Under the pieces are notes generated by a model. It was not told the origin of the DNA, searched no databases, and worked only from the letters and a program-made list of their open reading frames with translations. A stretch of 64,000 nt of DNA from Methylobacterium sp. (GTDB lineage: Bacteria; Pseudomonadota; Alphaproteobacteria; Rhizobiales; Beijerinckiaceae), in NCBI GenBank assembly GCA_020252645.1, contig JADCCN010000003.1:210160-274159 (forward strand), written 5' to 3'. This document shows, piece after piece, positions 55,401 through 63,933 of the stretch. The first letter of the stretch is position 1. Each line of letters begins with the position of its first letter. A program made the position numbers and the translations under genes.

Positions 55401-58400
55401 GCGCAGGAATGGTCGCTGCATGCGCGCGGCATCATCAGCCCGCTGACGCGGCCGGAAACGAAGCCGCTCGACCCGCCAGTCGCGGCCGAGAAGGTGAAGG
55501 ACACGGCCGCCGAGGTTTACGAAGAAGCAACCCTTGCCGGCCTCGATTACGGCCCGCTGTTCCAGCTCGTAACCTCCAGCGAGCGCGACCGCGTGACGAC
55601 GGATTCGCAACTCGTCGCGCCCAAGGGCGGCCTTGGTGCCTTCGAGGACAAGCATGTCCTGAGCCCCATTTCGCTCGATGCTTCGTTCCATGGCCTGTTC
55701 ATCTCGCGCCCCCAGAAAGAAGGCGAGAAGAAGGCCCATCTGCCGGTGCGCTTCCGCAAGATTTGCGTGTGGCGGCATGGCGTGCCGATCCGCCGCGCGA
55801 TCACGCTGCTGACGCAGGAAACCGACCGCTTCAAGACTGTCTCCGTCACGCTGATGGATGAATCCGGCAAGGTGGTAGCCTCGGTGGAAGCAGCGGTTCT
55901 CAAGGCGCTCTACCTCTCGAAAGCAACCGTGGCCGACCGGACCTTCCGCGTGGAGCATCTGCCTTTCGCGATCTCGCCGGATGAAGCGGAGGCGCTCGCC
56001 AGCGCACGCGCTGCACTGGAAACAGAAGCGGGCGAACCCAATCCGCCGCCGGCCTGGCTGGTTCTGCGCGCCTTTGGCATTTCGCTGAGCCACAAGTTGC
56101 TGAAGGCCACTTTGCCGGATGGCCGCGTGGATGCAGCCTCTGTGCAGGCGCGCTTTGGTGATGCGCAGGCGCGTGCATTGGCGGATCTCGCGATCGCGAA
56201 TTGCGAGGGCTTCGGCCTCGTGAAGAACGATGTTCTTTCGACCGAATGCCCCCTGCCCGCGCCGGAAGCACTGGTGACGACGCTCGCCACGAATTTCCCC
56301 GAGGCGGCCTTTGAATTGCGCCTTGCCGCCTTCGCGCTGGCGCATATCGACGAAACTATCCGCTCCGGCCGTACGCTTTCCCCGCCCGTCTGGCTGCGCG
56401 AGCAGATGGAAGCGGGCGGCGTGCTGGGCCAGCCGGTGCTCGCCGCGCTTCGCGAAGCCATTGAGATGGCCACGACCACCTTCTCACGCCGACTGCGGGT
56501 GCTCATCGCCTATCCCTGGACCGCCGGCGTGATCCATGCGTTGCAGCCGCTCTCGCAAGCGGGGCGCATCGAACTCACGCTGGCGGCTCCCAATCGCAAG
56601 GCGATTGATCAGGCGCGTGCATTCCTTCGCCTCGAGACCGATATCGAATTCCTGGATCTCTCGGCCGTCGAGGGTCGCCAGCCGGCGGTGCGCTATGATG
56701 TGCTGGCGGGGCTCGCCACGACGAGTCTTGTGCGCGACGGCCTGCCGGAGATGCTCGCGGGCTTCCTGCGTCCCGAGAGCACCCTCCTTCTTGCGCAGCC
56801 CGGCACAGACCTGACGCTCGATCTTCTGGGCGGCATCTGGAACGGCTGGCTCACGCCCGCGCCGAAGAACGAAGCCGCGCTTGAAGCGCGTGTGAACGCC
56901 ATCAGCGCCCGGCTCGTGCTGGAGCGCTTCGGCGCGCAGGAAATCGCGACGCAGGCGATGGCCGATGGCCTCGGTGCCCTGCTCAGCGCCGCTGCCCCTG
57001 CGAGCGTGGCCGCGCATGTGCCGCTGATGCCGGATTGCGTGGTGATCGGCCAGCCGAAGGCTCCGATCTTCGCGGCCTTTGCCGGCTCTGCCTCGCTCTC
57101 GATCCCGGCGGATACCCACCTCGGCAAGAAGCTGGACGCGCGCGTGAGTGCGGGAGATCTTCCGGCACATCTTGTCTATTTCGCCGAGGATTCGAGCGCG
57201 GACAGCGTGGAAGCGCTGGCACTCCATATCGAGGCATTGAGGGCCATTGCCGAGACCTTCGAGCATGAAAGTTCAAATCCGCGCATCACGGTGGTGACGC
57301 GTGGCGCGATCGAGGCCGAGGGTGCGCCGAAGGCCGTACAGAGTGGCCTGTGGGGTTTCCTGCGCGTGGCGATCAACGAGTTTCCGGCGGTGGATTTCCG
57401 CCTGCTCGACCTCGCAACCGATCTCACGCCGGCGGAATGGTCGGCGCGCATCGCGCAGGCCTTGGCGCTCGGTGGTGGCGAACTCGAACTTTCGGCGAGG
57501 AAAACGGGCCTCGCGGCCCTGCGCATGCGACGCGGGCTCACACGCGTCGAGCCGTTGGCGCCCAACGAGCGCGCGGTTCTCAAATTCGAGCAACCGGGCC
57601 GCCTCGAGAGCTTTCAGTGGATGAAGGCCCCGCGCCTCGGCCCACGCGCTGGCGAGGTGGAAATCGAGGTTTCGGCCGTGGGCCTGAACTACCGTGATAT
57701 TCTCGTGGGCCTCGGCATCCTCGATGACGACCTGCTTGGCGCGGGCCTCACGGCCGCCGCACTCGGTTTCGAATGCTCGGGCATCGTCACGCGCGTCGGC
57801 GAGGGCGTGACCGAACTCGCTGTGGGCGACCGCGTGATGGGCTTCGCGGCCGATACCTTCGCCTCACATCTTGTCGCCCCGGCCTGGCATTTCTTCGAGG
57901 TTCCCGCCGGTCTTTCGATGGAAGCCGCCGCGACCGTGCCGGTGGCATTCGCCACCGCGTGGTTCGCGCTCGTCATCCGCGCGCGCATCGCCAAGGGCGA
58001 GGATGTGCTCATCCATGGTGGCGCGGGGGGCGTGGGCCTTGCCGCGATCCAGATCGCAAAGGCGTTTGGCTCGAAAGTCATCGCCAGCGCCTCCTCGGCG
58101 GAGCGCCGCGCGATCGCCAAGGCGGCGGGTGCCGATTTCGCCTATGATTCCCGGCAGGAGCGTTTTGCCGAGGCCATCCGCCAGAACCATGGCGGCGTGG
58201 ATGTGGTGCTGAACTCGCTTGCGGGCCCCGCGATGATCGCGAGCTTCAAGCTGCTCAAGGCCTTCGGCCGCTTCGTGGAGCTCGGGAAGGTCGATTACCT
58301 CTCGAACACACATCTCGGCCTCAGGCCCTTCGTGCGGAACATTTCGTATTTCGGCGTCGATCTCGACGAATTGCTGGCGAATGATCGCGAGATCGTCGAG

Positions 58401-59792
58401 GAGATCATGCGCGAGATCTCCACGCGCCTCGTCAATTGCAGCTTCACGCCCCTGCCCCATCGGGTCTATGAGAGCCACGAGATCGGCACGGCCTTCGCGG
58501 CCATGCAGGCCTCCGAGCATATCGGCAAGATCGTGATCAAGCCGCCGAAGGCCGCGATGGCCGATATCGCCGCGCTGAAGCCCGCCATGCGTGAGGGCAG
58601 CTATCTTGTTGTCGGCGGCACCTCCGGCCTTGGCCTCGCCACTGCGCGCTGGCTCGCGCGGCGTGGCGCGAAGGCGATCACGCTCGCCTCCCGTCGCGGT
58701 GCGGTGGAGGATGGCGGCGCGGCCATCGTGGACGCAATGCGTGCCCATGGCATCACGGTCGATATCGCGGCCCTCGATGTGAATGATCCTGCCGCTGTCG
58801 AAGCACTCATCACCCGCATGGCCCGCGATTTCGGCCCGGTGCGCGGCATCGTGCATGCCGCCGTGCTGCTCGAAGACGGCATGATCTCGGGCCTCCAGCC
58901 GGATCGCCTGCGCGCAGTGCTCTCGACCAAGCTGAAAGGCGCGGAGAATCTCGCAACTGCGGCCGCGAAGCAGCCGCTTGATTTCTTCGTGGTCTATTCC
59001 TCGGCCACGACCGTGATCGGCAGCCCGGGACAGGGCGCTTACGTCGCCGCCAATGCATGGCTCGAAGGCTTTGCGCGCGAACTGCGCTTCAAGGGCGTAC
59101 CGGCGCTTGCCATTGGCTGGGGCGCGATCTCGGATGTCGGCATCATCGCGCGCGACAAGCAGCTGGGGCGTCGCCTGCGCCGCACCACGGGCGTGGTGGG
59201 CATTTCCTCCGGCGAGTCGCTCGCGCATCTCGGGCGTATGCTGGTGCTGGGCAAGCAGGCTTATCCCACGCAGTTCTACACGAACATCGCCCCGAGCGGC
59301 GCGGCGGAGAAGCTGCGCCTTATCAATGCGCCGACCTTTGCCGGCCTTGGCCTCGCCCGCGCCGAGGAAAAGGGCGAGGATGGCGGCGATCTTGTCACCG
59401 CCATCGAGGGCAAGGAGCAGGCGGAGGCAGTTGCCATCATCGTGCGCGCCTTGCGCCGGGAGATTTCCTACATCCTGCGCATGCCGGAAGAGCAGATCGA
59501 CACGAGCCGCCCGCTCGGTGAACTTGGCCTCGATTCGCTCATGGCGCTCGAATTGCAATTGGCCATCGAGCGGCTCTGCGGCACCGAGATTCCGATGGTG
59601 GGCTCGGCGGATCGTCGCCTTGGCGAGATCGCTGCTGGCATCCTTACGAAGATCGGTGGCGAGGCGCAGGCTGAAGCGGGTTATTCCGATCTCGCCCAAT
59701 CCATGGCCTCGATGCATGGCGGCGGCAGCCTCTCGGCAGAGGAAGCGGCAGCCCTCAGCGCGGAACTGAAGACGGCCTCGAGCAAGGGATAA
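52413..59792 (+). CDS. rkpA: Highly reducing type I polyketide synthase (RkpA-like)
   Basis: One 2,459-residue chain from a GTG at 52413. Order: ketosynthase (about 9-430; Cys178, His313, His351), acyltransferase (about 528-850; Ser620 in GHSVG), dehydratase (about 895-1180; His925 of HxxxGxxxxP and Asp1089), a weakly conserved stretch resembling a decayed methyltransferase and structural ketoreductase (about 1200-1700), enoylreductase (about 1720-2040; HGGAGGVG at 1868), ketoreductase (about 2060-2280; GGTSGLG at 2068, Tyr2210), and acyl carrier domain with Ser2375 in GLDSLMAL. The full reducing loop and absence of a thioesterase imply iterative synthesis of a saturated acyl chain released by another protein, here the oxoamine synthase six bases downstream. 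Architecture, length and partner match Sinorhizobium RkpA, needed for K-antigen capsule. About 210 bases upstream lie between the epimerase remnant and this gene, without a recognised promoter. Confidence 0.92.
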   Translation: MGQKNAHQNVFIIGAACRLPGAANLEAFWSLLSDGRNTVKPAPTGRWSVERFLRPGAPTPGFAYTFAGGYLDDPLGFDPIPFGISPREAQQMDPQQRLLLEVVWEAFEDAGIPPSSLTGNHVGVYVGASMVDYQSGASHDPAVMESHFMTGNSLSILSNRISYIFNLQGPSFTVDSACSSSFVALDRAVAALRSGEIDTAVVGGVNLCLSPAPFIGFSQARMLSPTGLSRPFSADGDGYVRSEGAVVLILRKGDLASFDSNRLRGEIVDVAVNSDGRTSGISLPSLEGQRRLLDRFYDRVKVSPDEIAFVEAHGTGTKVGDPIEATAIGQAIGQRRSKPLPIGSVKSNIGHLEAASGLAGLLKSALALEKGSLPRSLFLDKPNDAIDFAGLNLVPNAKERPLDLARDGEYAAICNYGFGGTNAHVLIKTVPQRPKAAETSADVPVLLLAAATKDALSHLARQIVERIEQGVPAAGVARDFGHFREIQKLRLAVSTTAAVALAGLRAYAEGQNTSPNFVAAEAGAATPLVFVFSGNGSQFSEMGHAAYLASAAFRAEIAEIDATFQPLSGWSIGDRLRETIPAGDLEQTSVAQPLIYAIQSSLAAILMRHGFRPEGVLGHSVGEVAAAEAAGILTRPDATRLIFLRSRHQEKVRGLGRMMVVAAERTRVEHLLSAFGNPELEIAATNSPTSTSLSGPADLLKSFAKHCRLSRIATIALDIDYPFHSSALAPFEKAMVAELSVIRPHAGTSRFFSAVTGTEIAGEKLDADYWWRNIRQEVRFADAVLAASGGEPKTFVEISPRAILNGAMQENLKGRGIEGECLTTLSQKDTESAVDLVIGRLMAHGVPFDTATLFGPRPAEPLPLPSYPFSRNDYALPGTAEAFNAYGKTMQSDQRHPLLGARMADGSPEWRALIDPQLVPYLDDHRVDGGVIVPAAGLIEMGLAAGRDLFGEVPLELDEFDVLKALAIAEDETREVSVRYATGTSSVEIWSRKRFSAQEWSLHARGIISPLTRPETKPLDPPVAAEKVKDTAAEVYEEATLAGLDYGPLFQLVTSSERDRVTTDSQLVAPKGGLGAFEDKHVLSPISLDASFHGLFISRPQKEGEKKAHLPVRFRKICVWRHGVPIRRAITLLTQETDRFKTVSVTLMDESGKVVASVEAAVLKALYLSKATVADRTFRVEHLPFAISPDEAEALASARAALETEAGEPNPPPAWLVLRAFGISLSHKLLKATLPDGRVDAASVQARFGDAQARALADLAIANCEGFGLVKNDVLSTECPLPAPEALVTTLATNFPEAAFELRLAAFALAHIDETIRSGRTLSPPVWLREQMEAGGVLGQPVLAALREAIEMATTTFSRRLRVLIAYPWTAGVIHALQPLSQAGRIELTLAAPNRKAIDQARAFLRLETDIEFLDLSAVEGRQPAVRYDVLAGLATTSLVRDGLPEMLAGFLRPESTLLLAQPGTDLTLDLLGGIWNGWLTPAPKNEAALEARVNAISARLVLERFGAQEIATQAMADGLGALLSAAAPASVAAHVPLMPDCVVIGQPKAPIFAAFAGSASLSIPADTHLGKKLDARVSAGDLPAHLVYFAEDSSADSVEALALHIEALRAIAETFEHESSNPRITVVTRGAIEAEGAPKAVQSGLWGFLRVAINEFPAVDFRLLDLATDLTPAEWSARIAQALALGGGELELSARKTGLAALRMRRGLTRVEPLAPNERAVLKFEQPGRLESFQWMKAPRLGPRAGEVEIEVSAVGLNYRDILVGLGILDDDLLGAGLTAAALGFECSGIVTRVGEGVTELAVGDRVMGFAADTFASHLVAPAWHFFEVPAGLSMEAAATVPVAFATAWFALVIRARIAKGEDVLIHGGAGGVGLAAIQIAKAFGSKVIASASSAERRAIAKAAGADFAYDSRQERFAEAIRQNHGGVDVVLNSLAGPAMIASFKLLKAFGRFVELGKVDYLSNTHLGLRPFVRNISYFGVDLDELLANDREIVEEIMREISTRLVNCSFTPLPHRVYESHEIGTAFAAMQASEHIGKIVIKPPKAAMADIAALKPAMREGSYLVVGGTSGLGLATARWLARRGAKAITLASRRGAVEDGGAAIVDAMRAHGITVDIAALDVNDPAAVEALITRMARDFGPVRGIVHAAVLLEDGMISGLQPDRLRAVLSTKLKGAENLATAAAKQPLDFFVVYSSATTVIGSPGQGAYVAANAWLEGFARELRFKGVPALAIGWGAISDVGIIARDKQLGRRLRRTTGVVGISSGESLAHLGRMLVLGKQAYPTQFYTNIAPSGAAEKLRLINAPTFAGLGLARAEEKGEDGGDLVTAIEGKEQAEAVAIIVRALRREISYILRMPEEQIDTSRPLGELGLDSLMALELQLAIERLCGTEIPMVGSADRRLGEIAAGILTKIGGEAQAEAGYSDLAQSMASMHGGGSLSAEEAAALSAELKTASSKG

Positions 59793-59798
59793 GGAGCA

Positions 59799-61148
59799 AT
59801 GAGTTCGGAGAAGGGCCCGGATCTGAACAACCTGCTCGACATGATGCGCAAGGCGCCGGCCGCGCCGGCAACCCCGCGCATGCAGCCTGTGGCGCTGACC
59901 TACGACACCGCCTTCGAGAGCCTGCCGCAATACCAGCAGATCAAGTTCCAGCGCGAATTCGCGCGCTATGCCGATCTTAACGTGCCCTATTACCGCATGC
60001 ATACCGGGCGCTCCTCGGCGACAGCGGTGATCGGCAACCGCGAGGTGGTGAACTTCGCGTCCTACGATTACCTCGGCCTCAACGGGCATCCGGAAATCGT
60101 CGCGGCAGCCGAACAGGCACTCCACACCTATGGCAGCTCGGTTTCCGCGAGCCGCATCAGCGCCGGCGAACGCCAGCCGCATCGCGATCTCGAGATCGGG
60201 CTTGCGAAAATGTACAGCGCCGAGGATTGCATCGCCTTCAATTCGGGCCATGCGGGCGGGGTGTCCTCCATCGCGACCTTCCTCGGCCCGAAGGACCTGC
60301 TGGTTCATGATGCGCTGATCCACAATTGCATCATGGTCGGCGCGCAGCTCTCGGCCGCGACGCGGCGCAACTTCCCGCACAACGATCTCGAAGCGCTCGA
60401 AGCCCTGCTCGCGGCCGAGCGCCCGCGTTTCGCGCGCTGCATGATCGTGACCGAGGGCCTGTTCTCGATGGACGGCGACGGGCCGGACCTCGCCCGCCTC
60501 ATCGAGATCAAGAAGCGCCACGGCGCCTGGCTGATGGTGGACGATGCCCACGGCCTCGGCGTGCTGGGTCGCACGGGGTGCGGCGTGTTCGAAGCACAGA
60601 ATGTCGATCCCTCGGGCGTGGATCTCTGGTTCGGCACGCTCTCGAAGAGCCTCGTCGGCTGCGGCGGCTATGTCGCGGGCAGTGCGGTGGCCGTGGATCT
60701 GCTGAAGCACCATGCGCCGGGTTTCGTCTATTCCGTCGGCATGCCCGCGAGCGTCGCGGCGGCGTCCGCCAAGGCTCTGGAACTGATGCATCGCGAGCCG
60801 GAGCGCGTGGGGAAGCTTGCTGAAAATTCGCAGCGCTTCCTCGCCCGCGCCAAGGCCAAGGGCCTCGATACGGGTGACGCCTGGGGATACGGCATCATCC
60901 CGGTGATCGTGGGCGAAACCGTCCGCACGCTTCTGCTGGCCGAAAAGCTGCTGGAAGCCGGCTTCAACGCCTTCCCCATCCTGCCGCCGGGCGTGCCGGA
61001 GAAATCCGCCCGCCTGCGCTTTTTCATCAATGCGACGCATACGCCTGAGCAGATCGATGCCGTGGTGGATGCGGTTGCAGAGATCCTCTCTGATCTTGAG
61101 GGGGTGTCGGTACAGAGCATCTTGAAGAGTGCCGCGACGCGCGTATAG
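59799..61148 (+). CDS. rkpG: Alpha-oxoamine synthase (RkpG-like, BioF/serine palmitoyltransferase family)
   Basis: PLP enzyme of 449 residues that condenses an acyl thioester with an amino acid, losing CO2. Motifs: NFASYDYLGLNGHPE, GSSVSASRISAGERQPH, VDDAHGLGVLGRTG, and the PLP lysine Lys283 in FGTLSKSLVGCGGY. A 60-residue N-terminal extension may serve docking to the synthase carrier domain. It starts six bases after the polyketide synthase stop, so chain release by this enzyme is the likely purpose. RkpG of Sinorhizobium is the closest known parallel. Which amino acid is used (serine, alanine, glycine) is not known. Confidence 0.9.
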   Translation: MSSEKGPDLNNLLDMMRKAPAAPATPRMQPVALTYDTAFESLPQYQQIKFQREFARYADLNVPYYRMHTGRSSATAVIGNREVVNFASYDYLGLNGHPEIVAAAEQALHTYGSSVSASRISAGERQPHRDLEIGLAKMYSAEDCIAFNSGHAGGVSSIATFLGPKDLLVHDALIHNCIMVGAQLSAATRRNFPHNDLEALEALLAAERPRFARCMIVTEGLFSMDGDGPDLARLIEIKKRHGAWLMVDDAHGLGVLGRTGCGVFEAQNVDPSGVDLWFGTLSKSLVGCGGYVAGSAVAVDLLKHHAPGFVYSVGMPASVAAASAKALELMHREPERVGKLAENSQRFLARAKAKGLDTGDAWGYGIIPVIVGETVRTLLLAEKLLEAGFNAFPILPPGVPEKSARLRFFINATHTPEQIDAVVDAVAEILSDLEGVSVQSILKSAATRV

Positions 61149-61205
61149 TCAAGTTTCAAGCGCAATAACTGTTATGCCGCCGGCGTGATGATGATGGGGG
61201 AAAGT

Positions 61206-61505
61206 ATGGATTTCGAATTCCACCCCGCAAGGCAATCGGCGCACTCAGCGATTTTTTACCAATCGTTTTCAGAACCGCGCCGGTTTATTGCTGCTCCTGC
61301 TTTTCCGGAGGGGATTATCCCCGTGACAATGCCGCTTCCCCGCCCCGGGCATTTCGCCGAACGCGAGGAATTGGACGACGCGCTTCAGCGCGGCATGGCA
61401 GAAGCCTTGCGCGAGTTTCTGGAGCGTCATCCCACGTCTCGTTATCGACCGGAAGCCGAAGAGGCGCTCCGGAAATTCAACAATCCGCCGCCCTCCACTC
61501 GTTGA
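61206..61505 (+). CDS. Small protein of unknown function upstream of the RTX protease
   Basis: Not recognised. From the ATG at 61206 (GGGGGAAAGT just before it) it has 99 residues; an in-frame GTG at 61185 would add seven. No signal peptide or membrane helix. The C-terminal third (REFLERHPTSRYRPEAEEAL) looks like half of a TPR/Sel1-type helical hairpin. It lies 12 bases before the serralysin-type gene and is probably cotranscribed. A protease-associated or chaperone-like role would be speculation. Base composition is lower in GC than the upstream operons. Confidence 0.6.
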   Translation: MDFEFHPARQSAHSAIFYQSFSEPRRFIAAPAFPEGIIPVTMPLPRPGHFAEREELDDALQRGMAEALREFLERHPTSRYRPEAEEALRKFNNPPPSTR

Positions 61506-61517
61506 GGAACTACCCCT

Positions 61518-63749
61518 ATGTGCCAGATCTGCGCGATGAACCCGCTGAGCTACGATGGCAGCTCTGGCATGAAAACGATGATCCGAGGGACTTCCGGCTT
61601 CGGATCTGCCTCCGAATCGCCCGTATTTGGCGGGGGTGGCCCGAATTTTTGGGCGTCGCAGGGCGCTACCACCAACCAGAACATCAATGGCGTGCTCTCG
61701 GGAAACAAATGGGGCGGGAGCACCTTGAGCTACTCGTTCCCAACGGCCGCCAGCCAGTATGAGGTGGGATATACAGAAACCTCGACCTTCGGCGAAGCGA
61801 CTGCCGCGCTGAAGTCGACCACGCGCTACGCCATGGGCCTGATTTCCCAATACACGAACCTCGTGACGCAGGAAGTCGCGCCAGGCGCGGCTGCAGATAT
61901 CCGCACAGCTTTCTCCGATTCCGCAAATCCCACGGCCTATGCCTATTACCCCTCGGACAGCACGAAGGGCGGAGATATTTGGTATGGACGGAATTACACG
62001 GTATACCAGAACCCGATCAAAGGCCAGTATGCTTGGGCCACCGTCATTCATGAGCTCGGCCATGCCGTTGGCCTGAAGCACGGACACGAGCTTGGTGGTG
62101 TTTCCAACACCGCGATGCAGACCGCTTTCGATCAAATGGCCTATTCCATCATGACCTATCGCAGCTATGCGGGCGGCCCGACCACCGGCTACACCAACGA
62201 AACGAATGGCTTCGCCCAGACCTTCATGATTTACGACATCGCTGCCCTGCAGACGATGTATGGTGCCAATTTCAACACCAATTCGGGCAATACGACCTAT
62301 TCGTGGAGCTCGACGACCGGCGAAATGTTCATCAACGGCGTTGGTCAGGGTGCGCCAGGCGGCAACCGCATCTTTATGACCATCTGGGATGGCAACGGTG
62401 TCGATACGTACGATTTCTCGAACTACACGACCAATCTGAGCATTGATCTCACACCGGGCAATTTCAGCATCACCTCGACGACGAGCGCCTTCCAGCGCGC
62501 CAATCTGGGCGTTGGCCAGCTTGCCGATGGCAACGTCTACAATGCGCTGCAGTTCAACGGCGATGCGCGGTCGCTGATCGAGAACGCCAATGGCGGGTCG
62601 GGGAATGATACGATCACCGGGAACGCGGCAAACAATGTCCTGAGCGGCAATAACGGTAACGATACCCTCAATGGTGGCGACGGCAACGATATCTTCTTTG
62701 GCGGGAACGGGAACGATACGCTCGTCGGCGGAAACGGTGACGACGTCTATTCGATCATCGACTATTCGGACACCATCGTCGAGAATAGCGGTGGAGGGAA
62801 CGATACCGTCATCATCGATATCGACTACTCCCTCACGGCCAATGTCGAGGCCCTTGGCATGGCTGAAACGAACGTGCGCATCGGCATCGGCAACAGTCTC
62901 GATAACCTGATTGTCGGCAATCGTCAGAACAACATCATCGGCGGCGGGGGAGGCAACGATTCCCTCTATGGCCGGGATGGCGACGATTACGTGAACGGCG
63001 ATGACGGCAACGATACGCTTGATGCTGGAAATGGAAACGACGCGGTAATCGGCGGGCTTGGCAACGATTTGCTGTTCGGGGGCCTTGGCAATGACCGGCT
63101 GGAAGGCGGGGCGGGTGATGACGTCTATTCCGTGACCGACTACTCGGACGTCCTGATCGAAAATGCCGGCGAAGGCCGCGATACAATCATTACCGATATC
63201 AACTATTCACTGACGTCGAATATCGAAGTGCTGGGCATGGCCGAGACGGGTGTGACCGTTGGCATTGGTAATGATCTCGACAACCTCATCGTTGGCAACG
63301 GTCAGAACAATACGCTCGGCGGTGGCGGCGGAAAGGACGAACTGTTTGGGCGTAACGGAAACGACTTTCTCAACGGCGATTCAGGCGCTGACAGCCTTTA
63401 CGGTGAGAATGGGAGCGATTCTCTGTTCGGCGGAACTGGCGCGGACAAATTTATCTTCAACTCAGTCGCGAATGGAACGGATATCGACACCATTCTCGAT
63501 TTCGAGGTTGGTGTGGACAAGATCCACCTCAGCTCGTCCACTTTTGCGTCGCTTTCAGCAGGGGCATTGGCAGGTTCCGCCTTCCAGATCGGCAGCGCGG
63601 CAACCACGGCGAGCCACCGCATTATCTACAACTCGACAAACGGTCGGCTTTTCTATGATGCGGATGGTTCCGGTGGCGGCGGTGCCGTGCAATTCGCGAC
63701 CCTTAGCGGCAATCCTGGCCTCTCGGCTTCGGACTTCCTGATCGTCTGA
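61518..63749 (+). CDS. Serralysin-type RTX metalloprotease (M10 family)
   Basis: Secreted zinc protease of 743 residues without a Sec signal, as usual for type I secretion. It begins MCQICAMNP, a CxxC start seen in several such alphaproteobacterial proteins. The catalytic domain (about 30-250) has HELGHAVGLKH at 178-188 and the Met-turn SIMTY near 209; after a beta region the RTX calcium-binding repeats of the GGxGxDxUx type run from about 355 to 640. The C-terminus ends in the hydrophobic-acidic DFLIV expected for type I export. An internal duplication of about 126 residues makes up most of the repeat domain. No ABC/HlyD/TolC export genes are in view. AGGAACTACCCCT precedes the start. Confidence 0.92.
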   Translation: MCQICAMNPLSYDGSSGMKTMIRGTSGFGSASESPVFGGGGPNFWASQGATTNQNINGVLSGNKWGGSTLSYSFPTAASQYEVGYTETSTFGEATAALKSTTRYAMGLISQYTNLVTQEVAPGAAADIRTAFSDSANPTAYAYYPSDSTKGGDIWYGRNYTVYQNPIKGQYAWATVIHELGHAVGLKHGHELGGVSNTAMQTAFDQMAYSIMTYRSYAGGPTTGYTNETNGFAQTFMIYDIAALQTMYGANFNTNSGNTTYSWSSTTGEMFINGVGQGAPGGNRIFMTIWDGNGVDTYDFSNYTTNLSIDLTPGNFSITSTTSAFQRANLGVGQLADGNVYNALQFNGDARSLIENANGGSGNDTITGNAANNVLSGNNGNDTLNGGDGNDIFFGGNGNDTLVGGNGDDVYSIIDYSDTIVENSGGGNDTVIIDIDYSLTANVEALGMAETNVRIGIGNSLDNLIVGNRQNNIIGGGGGNDSLYGRDGDDYVNGDDGNDTLDAGNGNDAVIGGLGNDLLFGGLGNDRLEGGAGDDVYSVTDYSDVLIENAGEGRDTIITDINYSLTSNIEVLGMAETGVTVGIGNDLDNLIVGNGQNNTLGGGGGKDELFGRNGNDFLNGDSGADSLYGENGSDSLFGGTGADKFIFNSVANGTDIDTILDFEVGVDKIHLSSSTFASLSAGALAGSAFQIGSAATTASHRIIYNSTNGRLFYDADGSGGGGAVQFATLSGNPGLSASDFLIV
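62739..63452 (+). repeat. Tandem duplication of an RTX block within the protease gene
   Basis: Block A (62739-63116, from residue 408) and block B (from 63117) are 378 bases apart. Both start DDVYS, contain YSLT(A/S)N(I/V)E.LGMAET and DNLIVGN.QNN.(I/L)GGGGG, then RTX nonapeptides. The reading frame is kept. Confidence 0.8.
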
Positions 63750-63770
63750 AACGGAGTGCGGCACGGATGT

Positions 63771-63803
63771 GAAAAGCCCTATGGTAAAGTCCTCGGGCTT
63801 TTC
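63771..63803 (+). terminator. Intrinsic terminator after the RTX protease
   Basis: GAAAAGCCC (63771-63779) pairs perfectly with GGGCTTTTC (63795-63803); the T-run is in the second arm. It starts 22 bases after the protease stop. Confidence 0.7.
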
Positions 63804-63933
63804 TTGCCCGGCACTGGTTTCTGCCTGGGCAATACCCGGCAGAACCGAGCGATTGAGCCAGTCCGCGACCTAGGATCAGGACCTATTAATCAGCGAACGA
63901 ATGTGATTCAGAGTCCCTTTCGAGGAGGTTCTG

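Noticed and set aside
53199..56345. Open frame of 1,048 codons on the minus strand
   Set aside because: Shadow of the polyketide synthase in a GC-rich gene; no recognisable fold.
57864..61040. Open frame of 1,058 codons on the minus strand
   Set aside because: Antisense mirror frame of the polyketide synthase and oxoamine synthase; rich in Arg, His and Gly, with no domain.
62580..63470. Short regular DNA repeats that could suggest a CRISPR array
   Set aside because: They encode RTX nonapeptides in frame, lack constant repeat and unique spacers, and belong to the protease gene.
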